Source of the DNA: Dugong dugon
Taxonomy: Eukaryota; Chordata; Mammalia; Sirenia; Dugongidae
Direction of reading: 5' to 3'
Assembly (NCBI GenBank): GCA_030035585.1
Contig: CM057462.1
Location: forward strand, 115,377,234 to 115,441,233
Length of the DNA: 64,000 nucleotides
Shown here: in pieces, positions 11,389-22,559 of the stretch
How positions within the stretch are numbered: position 1 is the stretch's first letter
Layout: each line of letters starts with the position of its first letter
Made by a program: the position numbers and the translations under genes
The notes under the pieces: model-generated
Told to the model about the DNA's origin: nothing
The model's input: only the letters and a program-made list of their open reading frames with translations
Databases searched by the model: none

Positions 11389-13286
11389 TTATTGATTGTA
11401 GATTTGTTTGTTTTGTCCCTTTCTTTAAAAAAAAAATTTAACTATGTCTGAGCAGGCAGACTGTGTGTTCTTTGTTGTTTGCTCGTCTGTGGGCACAATA
11501 ATTTTTGTCTGCTTCTTCAACTGGCAGGGTCAGTCACTCAGATATGTTATGGCAGGGCATGTCTAGCTGAAGAGGAGTTACTGGGATGGGTTGTTTTTGG
11601 CACTTACTACAGCCACCAGAGCAGGTCAGTAATCAGTGCAGGGCAGTTTCCCGTAGGCCGTGCCTGTGCTGCTTGGTGGTGTGATGTCAAGTGCATGGTG
11701 CAGGTAGGCCGGATATAATGGGGAGATTGTCATGCGTGGAGCTAAGATAGATATGGGAGAGAGGAGAGAGGAACAGCAGCCAAAAAACATACAAACAAAC
11801 AACAAAGAATGCTAGGGGAGCTTACCTTTGGAGTGGAGAGATGAGAGACTAGGAAATGGAGAAAAACAGAAAGGGGGTGGGGGAAGAGGAAAAGAAAAGA
11901 ATGAATAAATAAGAAACAGAAAGTTTAAAGAACCGCAAAGTTCCAAGGGATCCCACCAGTGCAGCTATGAAGTCTGGGGAAGTCGCTCTCAGGTGTTGCA
12001 GTACAGCCTGGCTAGAAGGCATAGAGGTATATGACACCAGGTATTCAGAGAACAGAAAGAGAAGGAAGATATAGAGAGACAAGAAACTGAGCAATGAAGA
12101 AAGACAAAAAGGGAAAAAGATGGAAAAGAAAACAAAACCAATTAAAAAAAAAAAAAAGCAAAACAAGAAAGGCCCACAAAGAAATAGAAAGAAAGAAAAA
12201 AAAAAAAACAACGTAAAAGGAAACACCCTCAGGGATCCCTCCACACATCCGTGTACGCTGAAGGGGAGTCTCCCTGCCATGCAGCTCAGCCTGGCCAGAA
12301 AGGGGTCCCAACTCAAAAAAAGGAAAAGAAAACAAACAAACAATTCAAAACAAACAAATGAACAAAAGCCCAGGGATCCCACCAGCACGGCAGCCCAAAC
12401 CAGAAAGCAGCTGCACAGTCGAATGGAGCTCCGCCACCCCTCAGGAAGAAGCAAAGATGGTGCACGGAGCAAGATGCTTGAGTGAAGTGAGGGGGAGTCG
12501 GTGAGAGCAAGTAAGAAATCAAAAGAAGCAGAAGAAAAAAAAGCAACACTAGCAGCCAACAAATGCTCTCAGAGAGCCAGCTAGTGCGGGCTGGTGTTTC
12601 TGGACAAGAGACTGTGTCCCTGGGAAGCAGATGGGGCTGAGTGTGGGTGAAGAAGGGTAGAGAGTGGGAAAGCTTATATCACAAATTACCAGAGCTCTGT
12701 AGCCCCTCAGGAAGAAGCAAAGATGGCGCACAGAGCGAGGTACTCGATCGAAAGGAGGGGGAGGTGGGGAGATGCAAGGAAGAAATAAAAAGAAGCGGAA
12801 AGAAAGCCACACCAGCAGCCAATAAATGGCACTCAGAGAGCTACCCGTTCGGGTGTGTGGAATCCAAGCCGCCACTGTTTCCCGGTCAAGAGACTGTGGC
12901 CACGGGAAGCAGAGTAGGCTGAGTCGGGGTGAAGTAGGGTGGGGGGTGGGAAAGCATATATTGCCAATTACTGGTTGTTTTGTCTCCCGCTGGAATCTCC
13001 ATGAGGCTGCTTTCTCATACCCCCTGTTTGCTGGTCTCCGATAGGAGTCCAAGATGGCGGATCCACGCTGCGTTAGCTGGTAGGGGACCTCTGCATGAAT
13101 CTCTCCTCGCTCTCTGTTCTCTGTCAGTTTTCTCACTCCACTGGTGCTTGGTTCAGTTCTTTATCTCTTCATTTGATGTTCTAGGGTTTCAGGATTGTTG
13201 TATTCTCTGTTCAGCTTAGTTTTTTGGATCTTTGCTGTGGAGGGACGGCATGGTGCTTCTGCCTAGATCGCCATTTTGCCGGAACT
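11389..13286 (-). promoter_or_regulatory. L1 5'UTR with internal promoter
   Basis: About 1.9 kb upstream of ORF1. It contains A-rich blocks, three degenerate 'gggatccc' repeat starts (near 11948, 12232 and 12373), two tandem monomers, and a terminal segment with 'caagatggcggatcc' (13049) and 'gatcgccattttgccgg' (13266). The CCATnTT/AAnATGG-type sequences resemble YY1-binding motifs found at L1 5' ends. Promoter function is inferred from the L1 family. Confidence 0.65.
12436..12976 (-). repeat. Two tandem L1 5'UTR monomers, 266-bp period
   Basis: 'cctcaggaagaagcaaagat' occurs at about 12439 and again at 12705. Each is followed in the same order by 'gaaagaag(c)', 'ccagcagccaa.aaatg', 'ctcagagag', 'caagagactgtg', 'gggaagcag', 'gggtgaag.agggt' and 'gtgggaaagc.tata'. 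The period is 266 bp, the unit ~265-275 bp, and divergence is visible but moderate. Tandem monomer promoters are known from rodent L1. Confidence 0.8.
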
Positions 13287-13300
13287 CTAACAAAGCAATT
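13287..13300. repeat. Probable L1 target-site duplication, right copy
   Basis: 'ctaacaaagcaatt' directly beyond the L1 5' end. It is the imperfect partner of 4842-4859. Confidence 0.5.
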
Positions 13301-13554
13301 TTAAGGACTATTTCATATCTGGTAGTAACCATTTGAGGGTAAATTATAAACTACATCATTTTTAAAACTCTCTTCCCAGTTCTCTTCTGAATAATAAGAA
13401 ATAATAATGAAGTGTTGTTAGCGGTGTTTCTACAACTTTGAGGAAGTTGCTATCTTTTATACGTAAGCGAGTTACAGTTTGTGTAAGGAAGAAGGAGACA
13501 TAGAAACAGCACAGGAATTGATTCAAAATACAGCAGTAAATAAATAAATGAAAA
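13301..13554. other. No recognisable feature
   Basis: Unique-looking AT-rich sequence. Confidence 0.5.
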
Positions 13555-13735
13555 TTGCATCCATATTAATGCCATATATTAGTATAACACGTTTAGGCAA
13601 ATGTTATCTTCTTCACTTAACAAATGAAGAAGCTGAGACTCTGAGAGATTAAAACAACTTGCTCAAGATTAGTTGGTTATTAAATTGGCAAAACTTAGAC
13701 TGGAATTCAGGAAATCAGATTCTGTAGGGCTCATT
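13555..13735 (-). mobile_element. MIR SINE remnant
   Basis: 'aaatgaagaagctgagactctgagagattaa' followed by 'caacttgctcaagattag' is the reverse-complement MIR core ('gaaactgaggc...gttaagtaacttgcccaagg'). It is well diverged, which fits an ancient mammalian-wide SINE. Confidence 0.6.
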
Positions 13736-14149
13736 TAACAATATAAAATTGCTTTTAGAGCCAAGAGTATTTGAAAATGTTGTTACCAAGTTGTGTTCAT
13801 GACCATAATTGTTTATTAATTAACAGATACTGCTTATTAAATTGGGCTTTGTTTTTAAATTTCTTTTTAGAATTTCTAAACTTCTAGAACTGTTTGGAAC
13901 TATGATCTATGTGATTTTTTTCATGAGTAGGTTAAAGATCAGCCATATAGAAATTTTTTTGGTTGCACATAGAACCCAGAGTTCCATAGCTATTGACTTA
14001 AATACAAATGCATAAAATTAGCAATTCGATCTAGGATATCTTGGAAACCAGCATATGTGACAGTACAGAAATCACTTGCCTCTTTAGGAAACTTTTATGA
14101 GGGTAGTAAGCTTGGTATATTCCCTTTTAAGTCATTTACAAAGTTTACT
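13736..14149. other. No recognisable feature
   Basis: AT-rich sequence without gene or repeat signature. Confidence 0.5.
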
Positions 14150-14365
14150 AACTTTGGAATCTAACTGATCTATATTTGAATCATGATGCAATCCCTTGCT
14201 TGCTGGACCACCTCTTTGATTCTTTGCTTCCTCTTCCATAAAACCTACAAAATGACGTTACTTGCAGACTTGTTGTAAGAATTAAGTGAATCATTTTATA
14301 TTTTAGTTAAAAAAACGAAGACATTGTAAAATAAAACACTTTAAGTAAAACACTTTATTCCTGAA
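14150..14365 (+). mobile_element. MIR SINE remnant
   Basis: Blocks in MIR order: 'aatctaactgatctatatttgaatc', a 'cttcctcttccataaaacc' core and 'cagacttgttgtaagaattaag' (equivalent to the MIR 'gttgtgaggattaa' motif). Confidence 0.5.
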
Positions 14366-14542
14366 ACATATACTTATTGTACAAATGTCAGTTCTTTTCA
14401 CTCTGAATTTGAATGTCTTACACATATTACATCTGATATTTATTACAGTTATGTAATTTTAAAAAAGTCTTCTTGAGTATCTACCAAGCATTAGGTGCTA
14501 TACACTTGTACTCAAGTGAGGAAATTAAGTGCTAAATGCTAT

Positions 14543-14741
14543 GTTGTTGAGTGCCGTTGAGTCGGTTCCCACTCCATGACCCCATGTGACAGAGTAGATC
14601 TACCTCACAGGGTTCCCTAGGCCGTAATCTTTATAGGAACAGATCATCAGGTCTTTCTCTAGTGGAGTTGCCGGGTGGGTTTTAACCGCCAACCTTTTGG
14701 TTAGTAGCCGCATGCTTAACCATTGCACCACCAGGGCTCCT
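14543..14741 (-). mobile_element. AfroSINE, long form
   Basis: Reverse complement of AfroSINE: 'gccgttgagtcggttccc', 'ccgtaatctttataggaac', 'ccaaccttttggttagtagc' and the head 'caccaccagggctcc'. The flanks tgctaaa at 14530-14536 and 14742-14748 form a probable short TSD. Confidence 0.85.
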
Positions 14742-14748
14742 TGCTAAA

Positions 14749-15020
14749 CACTACAGCATGGTATAAAAGGCATAGATTTAAGAGTCAGACAGACTAGTAC
14801 TCAATAAATGATGCCTGTTGTTGCTCATATCATATTTTCTGATTGTGATGAAATAAAACTTATTAAATTCACATTGTAGTCTGGGAACAGAGACCCTGGA
14901 GGTGTACAGTGGTGAGCCTGTAGTTGGGTAGCTGTACAGAGTGACCCTATGATAAGGTACCTACAATGAGAAACCTTGTATTTACTAATCCCATTTCCAC
15001 CCCTCTCTTATCACCCAAAA
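14749..15020. other. No recognisable feature
   Basis: Spacer between two AfroSINE copies; nothing recognised. Confidence 0.4.
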
Positions 15021-15207
15021 GGAGCCCTGGTGGCACAGTGGTTAAAGTGATCTACTGCTAACTGAAGGGCTGGGTGGTTCAAAACCACCAGTGGCTCCTC
15101 GGGAGAAAGATGTCGGAATCGACTTCTGTAGAGATAAATAGCCTTGGAAACTCTTTGGGGTTTCTATCAGTCAAAATCTGCTGACAGCTGTGGGGTTTTT
15201 TTTATTC
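15021..15207 (+). mobile_element. AfroSINE, long form
   Basis: Intact-looking head 'ggagccctggtggcacagtg', then 'ggagaaagatgtcgg', 'agccttggaaactc' and a degraded tail ending in a T run. The 3' part is more diverged than the head. Confidence 0.85.
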
Positions 15208-16555
15208 CCCCATACAGAGAGACCTTTCTTTTTTCTAATTCTGACCAGATTGTTTCCTAGATATTCGTGATACAAAACTAAAGAAGTGGTGGAGAAGGAG
15301 GAGATCTGAGGTGGGAAGAAAGAAAAGACTGAGCAAAGCTGGTTAGGTTAATATTCATATTACAGAGCTGTTAGGGGGAATTCGGTAAAATAAAATATCC
15401 AGTGCAAGAGAACTGGAGAGAGATAAAGGCAGAGTGTTACAGAGGTCAAGATGTGGAGTCACTTCAATGTCCTCAGAGGCATAGTACTAAAGAATCAAAG
15501 CCAGGTTTGCCAATTCTGTACTGATTCCTTAAGTATAACATCACCTAGATACTAGAGCTATTTAGGTCCTTTCTTCAACCTAATGTGAGGGTTATAGTCT
15601 TGGGTTTTTACTCTGTAGTTCAGCATTCAGCAGTACTCCAGATTAGAATTATTACTCCATGTGGAATCCAAAAATTATTTTTTATTATGACTACCCAACT
15701 ACTGGAACAGTGGTACAAAACAGAAGGGATTCACCAGTTCAGAACATGATGATTATTAGAATAAAGCTAGAAAATCAACAAAGGATTGAACCCCAAACAC
15801 TGAAATCAGCACAGAACAATTGAAAAAGAATGTTTTTCTAGGGTAGATGTAATGGACAGAGAATCACACCTATTCAGTACTATGTGATTTTATTAACTTG
15901 AGGAAATCTATCACTCTTTCCCATCTCATTCTCAAGTAGCAAACTGAACTGTATTTCATCCCAACATCCAGGGACATCCAGTTTCTTAGGATTTTTTTTT
16001 TTTAAAGGAAGCCTATAGTTATTAAATACCAGTCCTACTTAGATTAGTTAAAAACTATTAAACTCCTTTTCTATTAAAAATTATACTAAAATAAATTATA
16101 GGAAGTATGCGCTAGAAGTCAGAGGAAGTAACTCTGTGCTGTTTAGGGCACTGCAACATGACACAAAAGTACAAAATGAACAATAAGCGATGATAAAAAG
16201 ATAACATCATAATGAGCCTTAGCGCCTGGTTATGGACCTGATGCATTTGATCAGCATTTCTCATAAGGGACATTTGCTTCCTTAAAATGTACAAATAGCA
16301 GTATATAGAGTAACTAGGATTAAACTTAAAAAAATTTATCACAGTGTATTACCAACCAGGAAAAAGTGAGGCACCACTCCTCACAGATGCTCTATCATGT
16401 GTGGCTTTGCCCTAAACTTCTAGGCAATGTGAGCACAGGCATCTACACTTCCATCTTGCAAATTCCTATTGAAATAATGAATGAAATGTACAATTAGGCA
16501 AAAAAAATGTACATCAGTACTGGAAAAGTCTATAACTGATTAAACTGGTACTGGC
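15208..16555. other. No recognisable feature (1.3 kb)
   Basis: I see no coding signature, RNA gene or clear repeat family. Purine-rich near 15290-15330. It may contain eroded repeats. Confidence 0.45.
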
Positions 16556-17042
16556 TGTCTTAGTTATCTAGTGCTGCTATAACAGAAATACCACAAGTGG
16601 ATGGCTTTAATAAACAGAAGTTTATTCTCTCCCAGTCTAGGAGGCCAAAGGTCCGAATTCAGGGCACCAGCTCCAGGGGAAGGATTTCTGTCTCTGTCAG
16701 CTCTGAGATAAGGTTCTTGTCATCAATCGTCCCCTGGTTGAGGAATTTCTCAGCACTAGGACCCTAGGTCCAAAGGATGCACTCCACTCCAGGTTCTTCT
16801 TTCTTGGTAGTATGAGGTCCCCTCTCCCCTCTGCTTGATTCTTTCTTTTATATCTCAAAAGAGATTGACTCAACATACAACCTAGTCCTGTACATTGAGT
16901 CCTGCCTCATTAATGTCATACAGGTTAGGTTTTACAACACAGAGGACAATCACATCAGATCACAAAATGGAGGACAACCTCACAATACTAGGAATCATGA
17001 CCTAGCCAAGTTTATACATATTTTCAGGGGGCACAAGCATAG
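16556..17042 (+). mobile_element. Solo LTR-like element, same family as 56274-57096
   Basis: It starts 'tgtcttagttatctagtgct', has 'accacaagtggatggcttta', 'tatatctcaaaagagattga' and 'ggaatcatgacctagccaag', and ends near 'ttcagggggcacaag'. The other copy in this window begins with the same TG and ends in CA with a 5-bp TSD, which classifies the family as an LTR, probably ERVL/MaLR-like. The right end here is diverged and I found no TSD. Confidence 0.65.
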
Positions 17043-17570
17043 AAACCTATCTTTAGTGTTTATGGAAGATACAGTACATATGGGAAAATATTTTCAAGGC
17101 AGATATTAAGGCATAGATTCCACCCTTTAGGAAGACTGTAGAGTCTGGATAATAAATAAAAGAACCAAGGAACCCCTGGTTATATTACTATCTTAAATGA
17201 AGGAAAACTGGAGATAATATCAGAAAAGGGGTTGTCCAGAAGCACAACAGCTAAAGTCTGCTGTGCAGCCTTCAGATCTTAGTAGAAGTGTGATCCAGAT
17301 TTCTTATCAGTGTAGATGACTCCATCACGTCAAGGCCTGGTCCCAATAATAAGAAGAGTTCTTTGCAAGCATGTAAAACAAAGAAACAGGTATGGTGGCA
17401 GATTTTTGGTAGTAATTCATGATGTGTGATACAGAGATGAAGCTCCATTCTCTAGCCAAAAATAATAGTAACAGGCATAGAAAATAATAATAGTAATATA
17501 GTAATTACTATATGCCATGAACTTTACTCAGACACTTATTTCATCCCAATAAACCAATAAAGTAGGTACT
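17043..17570. other. No recognisable feature
   Basis: Unique-looking sequence with no gene or repeat signature. Confidence 0.45.
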
Positions 17571-17582
17571 ATTAGCATCTCT

Positions 17583-17986
17583 GAATAAGGAAGACTGAAG
17601 AAGAATTGATGCATTTGAATTATGATGTTGATGAAGAATATTGAATACACCATGGACTGCCAGAAGAATGAACAAATCTGTCTTGGAAGAAGTAGAGTCA
17701 GAATGCTTCTTAGAAGCAAGGATGGCGAGACTTTGTCTCACGTGCTTTGAACATTTTATTAGGAGGGATTAGTCCCTGGAGAAGGGCATCATGCTTGTTA
17801 AAGTAGAGAGTCAGTGAAGGGAAGGAGGACCCTCAACGAGATGGATTGACACAGTGACTGCAATGATGGGCTCAAATATAGCAAAGATTGTGAGGATGGC
17901 ACAGGGCTAGGCAGTGTTTTGTTCTGTTGTACATAGGGTTGCTATGAGTTGGAACAGAATGGACAGCACCTAATAACAACAACAAC
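17583..17986 (+). mobile_element. 5'-truncated RTE LINE (404 bp) with TSD
   Basis: The 3' ~400 bp of RTE: 'ccatggactgccagaagaa', 'caaatctgtcttggaagaag', 'ctggagaagggcatcatgctt', 'cctcaacgagatggattgac' and the (aac)n tail. Flanks attagcatctct (17571-17582) and attagcaactct (17987-17998) are a TSD with one mismatch, so this is a simple 5'-truncated insertion. Confidence 0.85.
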
Positions 17987-18129
17987 ATTAGCAACTCTAT
18001 TAAAGGGTAAGTAAACTGAGGCACAGGAAGCCTAAGTAATTTGCCTAAAGATTACAAAAAGAATTAAGGAGTGGTGCTTGAATTCAAACTCAGGAAGTCT
18101 AGCTTTACAATCTCTATAAAAGTATTTTG

Positions 18130-18565
18130 CTGTTGTTGTTAGGTGCCATCGAGTCAGCTCTGGTGCAGAGCAACTTTATGTATAACAGAACAAAATGTTG
18201 CCAGGTCTTGCACCATCTTCATGATCATTCTTATGATTAAGTCCATTGTTTTACCTATTGTGTCAATCCATCTCATTGCGGGTCTCACACATTTTCATTG
18301 ACCCTCTATTTCACCAAACATGATGTTCTTTTCTAGCAATTGGTCTTTCCTGATAACATGTCCAAAGTAAGCAATCCAAAGTCTCACCGTCCTTCCTTCA
18401 ATGGAGCATTCTGGTTGTGTGTCTTCTAAGACTGGTTTGTTTGTTCTTCTGGCAGTCCACAGTATAGTCAATATTCTGCACCACACCACAGTTCGAATAC
18501 ATCAATTCTTTTGTCTTCTTTTTCATTGTCCAGCTTTTATATGCATATGAGGTTTGGGGTCAAAA
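18130..18565 (-). mobile_element. RTE LINE 3'-end fragment
   Basis: Begins with the reverse-complement tail 'gctgttgttgttaggtgcc', continues through 'gaccctctatttcacc', 'caattggtctttcctgataac' and 'ggcagtccacagtatag', and ends at 'atgcatatgagg'. About 435 bp, 5'-truncated. Confidence 0.85.
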
Positions 18566-18835
18566 TAACAGTGGCTTAAACAAAAAAGAAATGTAATTGA
18601 TCTTACATAAAATTCTGAAATAAGCAGTTTAGAGCTAATAGGGTGTTTCTTTTCACAAAGTTCTCGGAGAACGGAATTCTTAGATCTCATTACTCCACCT
18701 TATCTGGACCTCAATCCCAAGATTATTTCATGGACTAACACGAAGCTTCAGTCATCAGATCAATATGTCAAGCATCAGGATGGAAACGGTGACATGTTCA
18801 GTCTTCAGACTGCGATTCTTTATCATATACTCTTA
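18566..18835. other. No recognisable feature
   Basis: 'aacagtggcttaaacaa' near 18568 resembles part of an old interspersed repeat, but I cannot assign a family. Confidence 0.3.
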
Positions 18836-18953
18836 CTAGCTGCTGTCCAGTCAAATCTGACGCTTCACAATCCTATGTGTGTCAGAGAAGAACTGAGCTC
18901 CTTAGGGTTTTCACTGGCTGATGTTTGAGAAGTAGTTGCCAGACCTTCAGAAC
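18836..18953 (-). mobile_element. AfroSINE variant, partial
   Basis: 'ctgctgtccagtcaaatctg', 'cctatgtgtgtcagag', 'gctccttagggttttcactgg' and 'gaagtagttgccagac' match the body of the variant AfroSINE seen at 58930-59140. The tRNA head is missing. Confidence 0.65.
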
Positions 18954-20504
18954 TGACTAAATACCAATTTTTGGTTAATCTGGAACTTTTGTGACAAAGG
19001 AATCCAAAACCAGCAGACAAGAAAACCTATCAGAAATGACTGCATTATGATGATAAACAAAATCGTTTTCCAGCAGGTTGTACATACTAGAAAACAAAAG
19101 CTGTGAGTAAAATTTAGGGAAAATTTCCAGGACCCAAAGAGAAATACATGACCATATAAGAAAAAGGTGGAAGAAAAGCTGCAAATGCATCAAGATCAGA
19201 TCCAAGAAGTACACATTATGAGCAATGAAACATTTTAGAAAGAAGGACAGAATGGATATAAGTAGGAAAAAAAGAGAATTTTTTTCTCAATTCTAAAAGA
19301 CATTGTTTATTCTAACAACTGAGAGTAAACATCATGTTTCAGCCACATTTAAAAACAATACCATACTTAGAAATGGCTTAGTGAAATTGCAAACTTCAAA
19401 TTTCAAAAAAAAAATCTGAAATCATCTAGAGGGTGAAAAAGCAGATTCTGTACAAGGACAGAAAAATTAGGCATAATTTTCTTGGAAATTTGAAAAAAAA
19501 TTAAAATTCATAGAGTTTATAACTTCAGATGAGAATTCAACAAGTACTGGGAAGGGTGTGTACGTGTGCGCATGGGTTGAGAAGGTCTCAAAACTCCTCA
19601 CACTGACAAAAGAAAGTGGAAAATGTTTAAATTGACTCCAGTAATAAATTTAATTTAGATTTAAGCTTGTACTTGTAAAACTTAAAGGTAAACAGTAGAA
19701 TTAAAAGTAAAATCACTCTAGAAAGAGCAACTACAAAAGATTCCCCGAAGTTCTTGGCTTGAATATGGCTTCCTTATTTCACTCCCTCTACTGATTCTGA
19801 TCTGCCTGCCTTTCTTAGAGTCTACTGTAACTTCTTTTGAGAGGACTTATATGGGGCTTTATAACTTTAGATTGGGTAAGCAGAAAGACCCAGAGTGAAA
19901 GTTTTAAAGCACTGGATTCTTGGGGTAACTTGACCCAATAGGTGTATAGCTCTCTCAAAATAAGTTCAAAATAGGTCTCGCTTTGGTGTACGTGATGGCT
20001 GATTTCAAGAGGCCAAGAAGCAACTGAATGGGTGGACTCTTCCTTCTTACACTTGAGGCCTGCCTGATTCACAGAGCTGCCCACCTAAGGATTACTTCCT
20101 TTCCATCTCTTCTGGAAATGAAACTAGTTAGGATCCTATAACAACCAGACCCAATATTCAAAGAGCCTATAATGAAAAATAGTAATATAACTTTAGATGC
20201 TCAGTAATCTGTGATAGTATCAGTCAGAAAGGATGAACCACATGTCCATTAATTCAGAACTACTGGGGAGATACACATGAAATGTCACAGAGTAAAGCAT
20301 AGCACTTTAAGAGATGCGTATGTAGCACACAGGTATGCACATGCGTGTGCGCACACAAAAACATGGATGTGTACTGGACATAAAAAAAAATCATGATCTC
20401 CCATCTGAATAATTTAGTATATATGCATAACAAGAAGATGGACATAGTTTAGATGTGAATTAGTAGATTAGAAAAGCAAATAAAATAAATTTTAATTTAA
20501 AAGT
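18954..20504. other. No recognisable feature (1.5 kb)
   Basis: AT-rich. Minus frames of 79-89 codons (18975-19214 and 19815-20084) show no domain. Parts around 19250-19700 may be eroded L1, but I cannot support it. Confidence 0.4.
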
Positions 20505-22555
20505 TAGAGCAAAAAAATTTTTTTTAAGACATAGATGTAAAGGGGTGGGGAGGATGGGATACAAGATTTGCAGTATAGGTTGAGGAAACTAAGCATGAGA
20601 TTAATCAAATTTCCAGAAGATAAAAAGGAACAAATGGATGATAGGCAATAACTAAACAAAAAATTGAAGAAATTCCCTGGGCTAAAGAAAAAACTTAACT
20701 TGTGGACTCCAAAAAGGAATGGTTAGAAAAGATACACATCTGGGCATATACAGTTGTGATGGTTAAGGCTGCGGGTCGACTTGGCTGAGCCACGATTCTG
20801 AGTGGTTTGGCAGTTGTATGATGTTGTGATCACTTCCATGATGAGATTTGATATAATGTGATCACCTCCATGACGGAATCAGCTGTGAGTAGCCAATCAG
20901 TTGAAAGAGAGTTTCCTTGAGCATGTGGCCTGCATCAAATATAAGTGGACATTCTGGCAAGGCTTGTGGGTTTTTGCTTGCTCTGGATCCTGCACCTGGC
21001 TCCTGTTCATCTGACCTCAGCTTCTTGGGACTTGAGCTAGCAGCTTACATGTAGTCTTGCCTGTTGATCTTGGTATTCATCAATCTTCACAGCCTGTGAG
21101 CAAGAGCAGTGGTCTCCGACCTGCCGATCTTGGGTTCGTCAGCCCCTGTAGCCACGAGAATCAGGAGAAGCCTCTATCCTGACCCACGAACTAGGGACTT
21201 GCAGCCTCTACAACCACGTGAGCCATTTCCTTGATATAAATCTCTTTATATATTTATACACTTTACCGGTTTTGCTTCCCTAGAGAACCCAGCCTAAGAC
21301 AACAGTCAAGGTTTTTTTTTTCCTTTGTTTAATTTTAAAAACAAGACGAACATATTAAATATAGGTTTCTTTTCTGGAGAGAAAGGACAGTTTTCTGATA
21401 AAGGCAAATCAGTGAGATTGGCATCAGGCTTCTTATCTGCAACTCTTCAAGTTAGAAGAGAGAAGAACATTATCTACAGATTTTCTGAGAGCTGGGGTTT
21501 CACCCCAATAGTCCTCTAACAGACAAATTATCATTTACCTGTTGGGCTAAAAAATATATTTGTGTAGATGGACACTTAACATACGATTAAAGTGGAACTT
21601 CTATTTAATGAAGGAGAATATATTATTTAATAAATTGTTGATTTAAAAATTTTGTACTATTTTAAAATATTCATTAAATAGCTATTCATTTAGAAGATTA
21701 TCAAAGTAGGCCATATGTTGTACCTCAAAAGATTATGTTATAGATATGTTAAGTCTTAAAAATATAAAACAGGTGATAATTTTTCTGCAAAATAATCTAG
21801 GAGATTACAGATAAAATCTAGGGGTGAGGGACATCTACTTCCTGAGACTAGAAATGTAGATAGAGACTGTAAAACAAAAGAAATATATATCTGACTATAT
21901 AAAATCTTTCAAAATATTTTGAATGGCAAGTGATACCATAAACAAAGACAACAGACAAAATTGTAGATTTAAAAAAATAATTATAACACAGAAAACAGAC
22001 ATAGATTAAAATTTAAAACATACAAGGATCTCTTACAAATTCACTAGATGAGGATAAAAATTCTATTAGAAAAATAAGCAGATGATGTGAAGAAGTGATT
22101 CATAGATGAGCAAATCAAAATGGCTAATAACACATAAAGATGCTCAAATACATTAGTCATCCAAAAAAGACAGTAAAGTCTTATGAGATACCGCCTTACA
22201 CCTATTAGAGAGAAAAACTATTAAAACCAGTGAGAACGCTATTACTGGTGAGTATGTGAGAAAGTCTCTGACACACCGGTGGAGGACACGTGGACTCTTA
22301 CAGTGAATAAAACAATGTCGCAACCTCTATTAAAACTCAAGTACATATATACTTTGACACAGTACTCTTACTCCTGGGAATATGTCCCATAGAAAGAAAA
22401 TAAAAATCATGTAAGGATTTATGCACTTAGATGTTGCCAGAAGCTTTGTATGTCATGGGGTAAAAATACAAAAGCAAATCTGTAAACATGCTGAATAAAT
22501 GGCCATCACTAAGAGAATGGTTTAATAATTATGTGAAGGCTACAAAATAGACTCA
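20505..22555 (+). mobile_element. Old L1M/HAL1-type LINE remnant, interrupted by a solo LTR
   Basis: 20505-20749 and 21307-22555 read as one eroded L1. 'tcagtgagattggcatcaggcttcttatc' and 'caactcttcaagttagaagagag' precede the LTR-free ORF2 C-terminal/3'UTR block 'caaatcaaaatggctaataacacataaagatg', then 'cattagtcatcc', 'tatgagataccgccttacacc' and 'tactcctgggaatatgtccc'. The coding frame is destroyed. Confidence 0.6.
20755..21301 (+). mobile_element. Solo LTR (ERVL/MaLR-like) with 5-bp TSD
   Basis: 547 bp starting TGTGATGGTTAAGG and ending CCTAAGACA, flanked by acagt at 20750-20754 and 21302-21306. TG...CA ends plus a 5-bp duplication are diagnostic of retroviral-type integration, and 5 bp is usual for ERVL/MaLR. 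Internal marks: 'ccaatcagttgaaag', a TATA-like 'aaatataagtgg' at 20939, and an AATAAA-like 'gatataaatctc' near 21232. No internal retroviral genes remain. Confidence 0.8.
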
Positions 22556-22559
22556 TAGA

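Larger units (their letters stand above)
4861..13286 (-). mobile_element. Nearly full-length L1 LINE, minus strand
   Basis: A complete L1 layout read on the minus strand. The 5' end near 13286 carries 'ccggcaaaatggcgatct', then come a 5'UTR with tandem monomers, ORF1 (11388-10324), an inter-ORF gap, ORF2 (9891-6077) and a 3'UTR with a G-rich polypurine tract and T-rich terminus. Total ~8.4 kb is longer than a typical 6-7 kb L1 because the 5'UTR, the inter-ORF region and the 3'UTR are all long. Both ORFs carry frameshifts or stops, so it is not autonomous now. The flanking direct repeats are imperfect. The exact 3' boundary could lie anywhere from 4861 to about 4918, where a (ttta)n tract could be the old tail. 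Confidence 0.85.

Noticed and set aside
10723..11451. 242-codon plus-strand open frame
   Set aside because: It is antisense to L1 ORF1 and consists of S/F/L-rich sequence expected from reading a coiled-coil gene backwards. Not a gene.
12045..12335. F/L-rich minus frame resembling a membrane protein
   Set aside because: Hydrophobic appearance follows from the A-rich plus strand of the L1 5'UTR; low-complexity artefact.
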